Shown here one piece after another: positions 1 through 5,952 of a stretch of DNA of 18,235 nucleotides (position 1 is its first letter; each line of letters starts with the position of its first letter). The position numbers were made by a program, and so were the translations under genes. The notes beneath the pieces were generated by a model. The model made no database searches. It was not told the origin of the DNA and saw nothing but the letters and a program-made list of their open reading frames with translations. Source of the stretch: Planctomycetota bacterium. GTDB lineage: Bacteria > Planctomycetota > Phycisphaerae > UBA1845. The stretch lies in NCBI GenBank assembly GCA_024278775.1, contig JAJRSP010000188.1, positions 1 to 18,235 of the forward strand, given 5' to 3'.

Positions 1-26
1 CCGCGCTTAGGCGGATGATGTACTTC

Positions 27-569
27 TTATACCGAATTGCCATAACGATCCTCCATGATCTGATGACTCGACTTCCGCATCATGGAAACATCGGAACAAA
101 GAACCCAAAACCCGCACATTTTCGCGTGGCGATGCACTAGTGTCGGTGGTGCCCAACCTACAAGACCAATCGGATCGACTAATGAAGTCACGCGCGAATA
201 CGCATATTCGTACACATTCAACCCGAGTCTGATGCCCAAGGGGTCTCGTTGGAGGAAGCGGCCGGTGGTTGGATCGTAGTACCTTGCGCCGACGTGTTGA
301 TAGGGCATGCCGCTGACGTATGGATCTCCGAGGCTGCCGCCGGCCGACTGATAGCCGAACGCGCCGACGTAGCCGAAGCGGTTCACGCTGCTGCCACTGA
401 CGCGCTCGCCGAAGGCGGTGTAGCTGGCCTGTTCACCGGTGACGCCGGCGCTGTTCGTCATGAATCTCGTCGTGCCGAGCATATCGGTATGATAATACGA
501 CGTCTGCGGCGTGCCAGCCAGATCATTGATCCGCGCCAGCTTCCGAATACGCCCCGTCGTCAGGCCAAT
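27..569 (-). pseudogene. Orphan RHS core C-terminus with its own variable tip
   Basis: The reading frame is open from just after an in-frame TAG at 570-572 to a TAA at 27-29. It encodes the end of an RHS/YD-repeat protein: SYYHTDMLGTTRFMT, then GARYYDPTTGRFLQRDP, then the LNVYEY core signature. A 44-residue tip follows DPIGL and differs completely from the tip of the copy at 1038-2480. The only in-frame ATG (480-482) falls inside the conserved core, no ribosome binding site is visible, and RHS homology stops about 20 codons upstream of it. It is therefore a displaced fragment and probably not an independently expressed gene. Orphan core-plus-tip fragments downstream of a main rhs gene are known from Rhs toxin loci, where recombination can swap tips. 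The short tip (one CGFWVLC stretch, then a charged end) matches no toxin family I recognise and may itself be truncated. Confidence 0.75.
431..540 (-). repeat. Duplicated RHS core segment, copy in orphan fragment
   Basis: These 110 bases match 1601-1710 in the same orientation at a constant offset of 1170 bases, with only two mismatches that I can see (TTC/TCC within the GTTCGTC/GTCCGTC stretch, and GCGTGCC/GCGCGCC). Similarity continues at a lower level towards base 233. The segment codes for the YYHTDMLGTTRFMT part of the RHS core. Confidence 0.9.
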
Positions 570-581
570 CTACCCGGCTGA

Positions 582-992
582 TCAGCGTTTTCTACGTTCC
601 AACCAAAGCCGCCAAGCCCGCTGCGTCGCATCAGGCTCAAAGTCCAGGCCACACTCCGGACAGCATCCGGACTCCACACCACGAAGATGATAACCGCATC
701 CCAAACAAACCAGCAGGCCTTTCTTTGTAACATCGCGTGCCATTATTGCCTTTATCACCCTCCTCTTAATTAAGATATAAACCATTCCACCTAGGAAGAA
801 GAACGAGCCCCAGGCGCTGCGCGCTCCTGTCACGCCCCACTGGATCACCAAACCGACGCCAGTGAATGCGACGACATTGGATATCCATCCGTACTTTTCG
901 CATATTCGAGTGTACACGAGGGGTATAGTTGTTTCTCGATCACGTTCGACTGTTGCGATTCTCATTGTTGTTATTATTACCGTCTGTCTCAT
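582..992 (-). CDS. Small two-helix membrane protein with C-terminal zinc ribbon
   Basis: This is a 136-residue protein of unknown function. Residues about 36-54 and 59-76 are hydrophobic and make a likely helical hairpin in the inner membrane. A zinc ribbon follows: C96-x2-C99-GYHLRG-x6-C111-PE-C114-G. This CGYxLRG...CPECG ribbon is very common in small Planctomycetota proteins, which supports both the gene and the taxonomic reading. The basic end (LERRKR) should be cytoplasmic. It starts 45 bases after the stop of the truncated RHS gene and ends 12 bases before the RHS homology of the orphan fragment, so it occupies the slot where Rhs loci carry the immunity gene for the upstream tip. That role is inferred from position only. 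No clear Shine-Dalgarno precedes ATG 992; ATG 965 is an alternative start that keeps both helices. Confidence 0.7.
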   Translation of the reverse strand: MRQTVIITTMRIATVERDRETTIPLVYTRICEKYGWISNVVAFTGVGLVIQWGVTGARSAWGSFFFLGGMVYILIKRRVIKAIMARDVTKKGLLVCLGCGYHLRGVESGCCPECGLDFEPDATQRAWRLWLERRKR

Positions 993-1037
993 ACAAGCTG
1001 ATTATTCGTTGCGTTCTTAGACGAGTCAGCTTTCTCA

Positions 1038-2480
1038 TCAACCTCCAGCATAACCAGCCATATGCGCTGCATCCTGCGCACGGTCGTTGCCATTGTAGTG
1101 ACAATGCCTGCAATCGTTATCAGGAAGGCCATCTCGACTTGGGCTGCTGCCCAGGTTGTCTATGAGTTCATCAAAGTCAGGTCCATGTCGTTCGCTATAG
1201 TCCAGAACAGCGGCACATCCCAGCAACAGTCCTGAGGCTGCAGCAAGAGCCTCCGACGGGCCAGCGACTCCACCCCCGAATACTGCGGCTCCGGCCAATC
1301 CGGCGAGCACCCCGGCTAAATCCACAAGGTCATCCTTGAGCTTCATCCCATCTGGGTCAACAGACACGGTAGGTATCCCAAGGACATACGCATAGACATT
1401 CAGCCCGCCGCGGATCCCAATCGGATCGCGTTGGAAGAAGCGGCCGGTGGTGGGATCGTAATATCTTGCGCCGACGTGTAGGTAGGGCATGCCCTCTTGG
1501 CCGGTCGATGACTTCGTGTTCTCGTAGCCGAACGCACCGACGTAGCCGAAGCGTGTAGCGCTGCCGCTGACGCGCTCGCCGAAGGCGGTGTAGAGGGTCT
1601 GTTCACCGGTGACGCCGGCGCTGTCCGTCATGAATCTCGTCGTGCCGAGCATATCGGTATGATAATACGACGTCTGCGGCGCGCCAGCCAGATCATTGAT
1701 CCGCGCCAGCCCGAGCTCGTAGCCCGTCTCCGAATACGCTCCCGTGCCCACCTCCGTCCACCGCGACTTGTACGGCCGGTCCCCGTCGTACTCCGTAAGC
1801 GTTCTGGCCGACTCCGTAAAGGTGCCGCCGGTCAGGGCCGCCGGATCAAGCTCGATGTCCAAAAACCGCTGCCGGGCACCGTCCGAAAGGAACTCGTGCG
1901 CCCACGTCACCGCATAATCCGTCGTCGGGTTGGAAGTGAAGGGGTCGTCCCAGCACCACTCCTCACCCATCGCGAGCGTGACGCTCTGCCCGTTCAAAGC
2001 ATACCCGAACCGCGTGGCCGTGTACCTCGAGGAACCCGCGGGGCATCCGCCGGGGGGTACCCGCACCGCACCGCCGCCTTTGGCTCCCTGCGTCTGCATC
2101 GTGACACGCTTGGCCGGGTCGATGACCCGACCTACTTCACCGCCGCCGCTGCCGAAACCGGCCCCGACCGATTCATCCCGAGAGACAACCCGCGTCACAT
2201 TGCCCGCGCAGTTGTACACATACCAGCTCGTCTTCGCCAGCACAGCGCCGGGGCCTTGGCCGGTGAACTCCTCGACCTTCATCTGCCGGTTGTTGGCCGT
2301 GTCGTAGGCAGCCGGATCGTCCAGGTCATAGGTGTACCGCCACTCCCTGTCGTTCGCGTGGTCCCGCTTCATCGTGCGATTTCCACCCGCGTCATACTCG
2401 TAGGCGTACCAGTAGTCATACCCTCCGAAGATCGCATCAACCCGCTTTTCCTCGATCAGCCGACCACGGTTGTCCGGCTG
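1038..2480 (-). CDS. RHS repeat-associated core protein, 5'-truncated
   Basis: This is the C-terminal part of an RHS/YD-repeat protein. Recognisable pieces are YEYDAGGNRTMKRD, NNRQMKVEEFTG, TEYDGDRPYKSRW, ARINDLAGAPQTSYYHTDM, FGYVGAFGYE, and the core signature GARYYDPTTGRFFQRDPIGI followed by LNVYAY. After VDPDGM comes a tip of about 100 residues with two Ala/Gly-rich hydrophobic stretches and a DCRHCHYNGND end. I do not recognise it as a toxin domain. Full RHS proteins usually exceed 1000 residues; only about 480 remain. RHS-like sequence runs upstream of ATG 2372 to about 2480 (QPDNRGRLIEEKR), but no ATG, GTG or TTG occurs in this frame between 2372 and the insertion sequence at 2628. The ATG at 2372 is therefore probably not a genuine start and the gene is likely non-functional or a silent cassette. 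In intact Rhs proteins the YD shell encapsulates a C-terminal toxin. Confidence 0.8.
   Translation of the reverse strand, partial: QPDNRGRLIEEKRVDAIFGGYDYWYAYEYDAGGNRTMKRDHANDREWRYTYDLDDPAAYDTANNRQMKVEEFTGQGPGAVLAKTSWYVYNCAGNVTRVVSRDESVGAGFGSGGGEVGRVIDPAKRVTMQTQGAKGGGAVRVPPGGCPAGSSRYTATRFGYALNGQSVTLAMGEEWCWDDPFTSNPTTDYAVTWAHEFLSDGARQRFLDIELDPAALTGGTFTESARTLTEYDGDRPYKSRWTEVGTGAYSETGYELGLARINDLAGAPQTSYYHTDMLGTTRFMTDSAGVTGEQTLYTAFGERVSGSATRFGYVGAFGYENTKSSTGQEGMPYLHVGARYYDPTTGRFFQRDPIGIRGGLNVYAYVLGIPTVSVDPDGMKLKDDLVDLAGVLAGLAGAAVFGGGVAGPSEALAAASGLLLGCAAVLDYSERHGPDFDELIDNLGSSPSRDGLPDNDCRHCHYNGNDRAQDAAHMAGYAGG
1601..1710 (-). repeat. Duplicated RHS core segment, copy in main RHS gene
   Basis: This is the partner of 431-540. 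Upstream of it on the minus strand the two copies part through small deletions in the orphan copy (a net 17 bases, then 1 base), which together preserve the reading frame. Confidence 0.9.
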
Positions 2481-2496
2481 AATACGGCAGTCACGT

Positions 2497-2520
2497 AAAA
2501 GTAGAATGTCCCCTTTTCTT
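2497..2520. other. Short inverted repeat at RHS truncation point
   Basis: AAAAG (2497-2501) and CTTTT (2514-2518) flank a TAGAATGTCCCC core, just upstream of where RHS-like coding sequence ends. I recall similar GGGGACATTCTACTTTT strings near the ends of REP/RAYT-type mobile elements, but that is memory and not a search. It could be the scar of the element that removed the 5' part of the RHS gene. Confidence 0.3.
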
Positions 2521-2627
2521 CCCCGCCCTCCCTTGCCGGTTATGCTCGGAGTGGCGAGGTTTCCTCGAACTCTTGATCTAGGTGAGTTTGGTGCCGAAGT
2601 TGTTCGATACCGTCGAGAATTCGCGAG

Positions 2628-2669
2628 TGGCCTGCCCCCAATCTATGTACCAGGGGCTATGAGAGTCTG
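2628..2669 (+). repeat. IS right inverted repeat
   Basis: It begins TGGCCTGCCCCCAATCT and ends near GCTATGAGAGTCTG. It pairs imperfectly, with two small gaps, with the reverse complement of 3921-3962, sharing TGGCCTGC, CAATCT, CCAGG and TATGAGAGT blocks. Confidence 0.8.
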
Positions 2670-3614
2670 TACCTGATTCTTCTCTTCACCATCCCCTGCC
2701 CGTTGGGGCAGGCGGAGCGTAGCGGAGCCTGTCCCAGCGGGCGACGCGCTCGCCGGGAGTCCTCCCACCTTAGCCGCATAGGCCGCCGGTGTCTCATAGT
2801 CCAAACTGCTGTGCGGCCGACGGTGATTGTACGCCAGCCGGTAATCCTCTGTCACCACCTTCGCCTCTTTCAAGCTTGTGAACAGCTCGCCGTTGAGCAG
2901 TTCATCACGCAACTTGCTGTTGAACGATTCGTTGAAGCCGTTCTGCCACGGCGAACCCGGCTCGATGTATAACGTCTTCACGCCAGCTTCGCCCAGCCAT
3001 GCCTGCAACGCCTTGGCGATGAACTCCGGTCCGTTATCGCTGCGAAGGTGCTCCGGCAAACCACGAACCTCGAACAGATAACGCAACGTCTCAATCACCT
3101 CGCGGCTCGTGATGCTGCGCTCTACCTCGATGGCCAGGCACTCACGTGTGTATTCGTCCTCGACGGTCAGAAACTTCACCGGCCGACCATCCACCGTCTG
3201 GTCGCTGACAAAATCGTAGCACCGCACGTGGTTGATCCGCTCGGCGCGATGCCGCACGCATCCGTTGTCGCTGTGGCCCAAACGCCTTCTTTTTCGCTGC
3301 TTTTTCGGCACTTTCAAGCCCTCCTTACGCCACAAGCGATACACACGCTTGCGGTTCACACGAAAACCCTCGCGACGCAACAACGCCCCAATCCGTCGGT
3401 AGCCGTAACGCGGATGACGTCGAGCCAGGATCAACATCATCTGCACCAATGGACGCTCGTCGTCGCGCTCACGCGCCACATTCCGCTGCGTCGAACGCGG
3501 CTGTCCCAACACCCGGCAAGCCCGGCGTTCGGAACAAGTCCGACGCTCCGAAACCTCTTGAAGCCGCTTACGCGTCTTGGTCACCGCTTCCCTGCGGCGC
3601 GCCGGGCTTAGAAG
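2643..3614 (-). CDS. IS3-family transposase OrfB (DDE integrase), made by -1 frameshift
   Basis: This is the catalytic part of the transposase, in the -1 frame relative to OrfA. From the shift site it adds 323 residues, giving an OrfAB fusion of about 413. It shows an HTH-like region ([17 protein letters not shown]), HPRYGYRRI, and the rve integrase core with the DDE triad: D in [10 protein letters not shown] in LRSDNGPEF and E in NGFNESF. In the fusion these are about D224, D283 and E319, with exactly 35 residues between the second D and the E, as in IS3. The C-terminus carries the usual [23 protein letters not shown] at 3582-3584 could start a separate OrfB. Codons upstream of 3614 in this frame overlap orfA and look non-coding. 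No internal stop is seen. Confidence 0.92.
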   Translation of the reverse strand, partial: LLSPARRREAVTKTRKRLQEVSERRTCSERRACRVLGQPRSTQRNVARERDDERPLVQMMLILARRHPRYGYRRIGALLRREGFRVNRKRVYRLWRKEGLKVPKKQRKRRRLGHSDNGCVRHRAERINHVRCYDFVSDQTVDGRPVKFLTVEDEYTRECLAIEVERSITSREVIETLRYLFEVRGLPEHLRSDNGPEFIAKALQAWLGEAGVKTLYIEPGSPWQNGFNESFNSKLRDELLNGELFTSLKEAKVVTEDYRLAYNHRRPHSSLDYETPAAYAAKVGGLPASASPAGTGSATLRLPQRAGDGEEKNQVQTLIAPGT

Positions 3615-3886
3615 TTTCCCTTCATCGCTTCTTCGAGAATCTGTTTGTCGAGGATCAGATCCGCGACGGCTTTCTTCAGCCGACGGTTCTCGATCTCCAG
3701 TTCCTTCAGGTGCTTGGCCTCGTTCGCCTTCATGCCGCCGTACTGATTCCGCCAGCGGTGGAACGTCGCCTCCGATACCTCCAAGGCCTGGCACACCAAC
3801 GCGATGTCCTTGCCCTCTGAGAGTAACCGATCCGCTTCCCGGAGCTTACGAATAATCTGCTCCGGATTGTGTCGCTTTCGTTTCAT
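3608..3886 (-). CDS. IS3-family transposase OrfA (HTH)
   Basis: This 92-residue protein begins [19 protein letters not shown], the hallmark N-terminus of IS407-type OrfA proteins. Residues about 8-50 form a helix-turn-helix ([18 protein letters not shown]) that binds the element ends. Residues about 55-88 form a leucine-zipper-like coiled coil ([20 protein letters not shown]) used for oligomerisation. A strong AGGAGG (3895-3900) lies 8 bases before ATG 3886, so the start is secure. The final codons carry a GGGAAAC heptamer just before the TAA, where a -1 shift would fuse OrfA to OrfB. Confidence 0.93.
   Translation of the reverse strand: MKRKRHNPEQIIRKLREADRLLSEGKDIALVCQALEVSEATFHRWRNQYGGMKANEAKHLKELEIENRRLKKAVADLILDKQILEEAMKGNF
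3614..3620 (-). promoter_or_regulatory. Programmed -1 frameshift heptamer GGGAAAC
   Basis: In the OrfA frame the sequence reads AAG GGA AAC TTC TAA, so G-GGA-AAC fits the X XXY YYZ slippery pattern. Slipping back one base continues into the OrfB frame (GGG AAA CTT CTA). The OrfA stop follows two codons after the heptamer. IS3 elements commonly make their transposase this way. Confidence 0.7.
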
Positions 3887-3920
3887 CTTCGAGTCCTCCT
3901 GCCCGATCTACGGGCCGTGG

Positions 3921-3962
3921 GAACTCTCATAACACCTGGAGCAGATTGAGGGTAGCAGGCCA
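3921..3962 (-). repeat. IS left inverted repeat
   Basis: On the minus strand it starts TGGCCTGCTACCCTCAATCT and runs to TTATGAGAGTTCC. It lies upstream of orfA, so any transposase promoter should be in or next to it. Confidence 0.8.
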
Positions 3963-4001
3963 ACATCACTCACGACACTGGCCGAATCGGCGCCAACACC
4001 G

Positions 4002-4039
4002 CGCTCAGCCGTCAAACAAATCAACCTGACACCTTTTCC
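4002..4039 (+). repeat. 38-bp direct repeat, copy 1
   Basis: It runs from CGCTCAGCCGTCAAACAAAT to GACACCTTTTCC and differs from copy 2 (4380-4417) at one base (CCTGAC versus CCCGAC). The offset of 378 bases is a multiple of three. Confidence 0.92.
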
Positions 4040-4060
4040 GACCAAGAAGAAAAATGTGCG

Positions 4061-4080
4061 GGCGGGGAGACACCCCCGCC
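4061..4080 (-). terminator. Possible intrinsic terminator hairpin
   Basis: GGCGGGG (4061-4067) and CCCCGCC (4074-4080) form a 7-bp all-GC stem. On the minus strand the hairpin is followed, after six bases, by TTTTTCTTCTT. It could end transcripts from the phosphatase-like gene 320 bases upstream, but the distance and the gap before the U-tract make this uncertain. Confidence 0.35.
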
Positions 4081-4379
4081 GGAGAAGCTATCGCCGTACA
4101 AACAGGAAACAGACGCACTCCATCCCTCCCTTGCCAGTACCACTTGCACTCGATCTCCGTCCGGCTCATACAGAATTGCAAAAACTAATGGCGGACGAAA
4201 GATGCCGATTCCGTTGTACATAGCCGAAGGCCGCGTTGTCAAGAAAAAAATCTGAACATTAATAAAATCGCGGGGAACCTGGCAGGCATTCGGACATTCG
4301 GTTCTCTCCCACCCAAGGCCACTGCCTCCCCCACCACCGGAGGAGACGGACTACCCGATCTTGCCCGGCTCCGACCGCA

Positions 4380-4417
4380 CGCTCAGCCGTCAAACAAATC
4401 AACCCGACACCTTTTCC
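4380..4417 (+). repeat. 38-bp direct repeat, copy 2
   Basis: This copy overlaps the last six codons and the stop of the phosphatase-like gene, so that gene end is probably the source and 4002-4039 the duplicate. Confidence 0.92.
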
Positions 4418-5748
4418 AATCCGAGCCAGGCGAGTGTCAGGCGCTTGACATCTGTGTCGCGATAGCCCTGCCCGGTAACGATGAAACCACTCGGCTCGGA
4501 ACAGATCAGTGCGGTGCGGTGCTTCGCCTCCGTCGCCGGGGCCCCATGCGAACCTTTCACGAGCGTCGCGTCCAGCGGGATCGAGGCCGTGGCCGTATCA
4601 ACGAATAACTCGACCGGGTCGTAACCGGGCTTTCGATGAATATCCACCGTTCGGGCGAAGCCCGGTGCATTCCGATCATCCAACCACCAGTAATACGCAA
4701 ACCAGTGGTCGTCCTCCGCCACGGCCACCACCTCACCGGACCGAGGGTGACCCACGCCCAGCGCTCGCCGTTCATCGCCCACCATCACCCGCGCGACACC
4801 GGGCAGCGCGGCGATCACCTCCGCCGTGCGATCGACCTGTGCCGGGTCGCTCACGAACACGTGCATAAGCTGATGATCCACCATCGCAAACGAAGTCGAC
4901 CCGGCCAGATCAATCTCCTCGGCCTCGTCGTACGCATGCACCGAGAGCAGCTCCGCCTCACGCAGCGCCCGGTTGGGATAGACCACGCCCGTCACATCCG
5001 TCAGCGCGTATTCCCCGGCCACCACATACATCACATTATCGCCATGCTCTCCCCCCTCGATCTGCGTCGCAAACGCCGCCAGTTCCGCATCCAGCTCGCG
5101 TAGCGCTTCGGTCGCCTGCTCGCTATGGGGGCCGTACTTTTGTGACGCATAATCCAGATGCGGCAGGTAGACCCAGTGGAAATTCGGGGCGTGCGTTTCA
5201 TGCAGCCGGGCGGCCGCGCGGAGAATCCACCGCGTGGATTCGATATTCGCGAGCGGACCCCAATAATGCTGCAACGGAAAATGCCCTAGCTCATCGAGCA
5301 GCTTTTGATAGAGGCCGTCCGGCTTGGAATAACACCACAGCTTGGTCGTGCCGTCGGCCTCGTGGATCGGCTCCGGCGTCACGATGAAATCGGCCCCGCA
5401 ATCCTTGATGTTTTGCGCATGCCAGACGGCCGAGGTCAGCCCCGGCCGCGCCGCGCGAAGCGCATCCCATACCTGTTCGCCGCCGATGACGTCGTTCCGC
5501 GCGACCCAGAACTCCACGGCCGCTCGGCTGCGGTCGTAGAATCCGTTAGCAATCACGCCGTGCGACTCGGCACCGCCGCCCGTCCAGAAACAGGCTTGCA
5601 CCGACGAAGTCACGCACGGAAACGTCGGCGTCAACTCCGCCAATGCACCGGCGTTCGCCCAACCGTACAACGTGGGCGTCTGCCCTTGGGTAATATCTCC
5701 CGGCCGAAGCCCCGGTATCGACAGAAAAAACAGGTGATCTTTTGCCAT
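4399..5748 (-). CDS. Alkaline phosphatase superfamily protein (nucleotide pyrophosphatase-like)
   Basis: This 449-residue protein has the layout of the type I phosphodiesterase/nucleotide pyrophosphatase family (PF01663), which hydrolyses phosphate mono- or diesters using two metals and a Thr/Ser nucleophile. Visible landmarks are FFLSIPGLRP (8-16), the nucleophile region LTPTFPCVTS (T42), HGVIANGFY (63-71), YLPHLDYASQKYGP (194-207), YVVAGEYALTDV (241-252) and KGSHGAP (398-404). T42, D199 and H401 are kept, but other canonical ligands are replaced: P12 for Asp, Q203 for His, and E246-Y247 for the Asp-His of SDHG. A DHQLMH motif (291-296) is of unknown role. ATG 5748 was chosen because AGAGG precedes it by about six bases and the protein then begins MAKDHLFF; upstream codons look non-coding. 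There is no signal peptide, so it is probably cytoplasmic. It resembles pyrophosphatase-like proteins of ebo-type clusters, though no other ebo gene is present. The substrate is unknown. Confidence 0.88.
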   Translation of the reverse strand: MAKDHLFFLSIPGLRPGDITQGQTPTLYGWANAGALAELTPTFPCVTSSVQACFWTGGGAESHGVIANGFYDRSRAAVEFWVARNDVIGGEQVWDALRAARPGLTSAVWHAQNIKDCGADFIVTPEPIHEADGTTKLWCYSKPDGLYQKLLDELGHFPLQHYWGPLANIESTRWILRAAARLHETHAPNFHWVYLPHLDYASQKYGPHSEQATEALRELDAELAAFATQIEGGEHGDNVMYVVAGEYALTDVTGVVYPNRALREAELLSVHAYDEAEEIDLAGSTSFAMVDHQLMHVFVSDPAQVDRTAEVIAALPGVARVMVGDERRALGVGHPRSGEVVAVAEDDHWFAYYWWLDDRNAPGFARTVDIHRKPGYDPVELFVDTATASIPLDATLVKGSHGAPATEAKHRTALICSEPSGFIVTGQGYRDTDVKRLTLAWLGLEKVSG

Positions 5749-5952
5749 GATTCTACCTCTGGATGGGCGCCGGGCGGCCCATGACCTTAGCCGTGGGGAC
5801 TCAATTCGGAGGCGATCCAAGTTCCCCACCTCTCAAGAAGAGGCCACCCGCCGCAAATGCGTATCGTCCCGTCGAAACTAATCAACCGTCGCACCATCGT
5901 ATCTCAACACGGCCGCGTGTCACGCCACGGCCGCGCCGCTATGATGAAGCGT

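Larger units (their letters stand above)
2628..3962 (-). mobile_element. IS3-family (IS407-like) insertion sequence
   Basis: The element is 1335 bases long and is bounded by TGGCCTGCCCCCAATCT at 2628 and the inverted counterpart ending GGTAGCAGGCCA at 3962. It contains orfA (HTH) and orfB (DDE integrase) with the expected overlap and frameshift signal. It starts with TG and ends with CA as IS3 elements do, and the length is usual for the family. The orfB stop codon (2643-2645) lies inside the right inverted repeat. Both ORFs appear intact, so the element could be active. No 3-4-base target duplication is evident: the flanks are CGAG on the left and ACAT on the right. It sits between the truncated RHS gene and the gene-poor region before the phosphatase-like gene. 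Confidence 0.88.
3963..4398. other. Gene-poor region between IS and phosphatase-like gene
   Basis: No convincing gene lies in these 436 bases. They hold the first copy of a 38-bp direct repeat, a GC-rich hairpin, and an A-rich stretch near 4240-4260. A minus-strand TTGACA (4237-4242) preceded by seven T residues resembles a -35 box, with a weak TACAAC 18 bases on. A 73-codon frame (4021-4242, minus) ends in the same EKVSG as the phosphatase-like protein, but only because the direct repeat is duplicated in phase. Confidence 0.55.

Noticed and set aside
1659..2498. Plus-strand open frame of 279 codons opposite the RHS gene
   Set aside because: Arg/Val-rich translation without motifs; the minus strand carries clear YD-repeat signatures.
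4021..4242. 73-codon minus-strand frame ending in EKVSG
   Set aside because: Its start is a TTG within a possible -35 box, there is no ribosome site, and the shared ending comes only from the 38-bp direct repeat.
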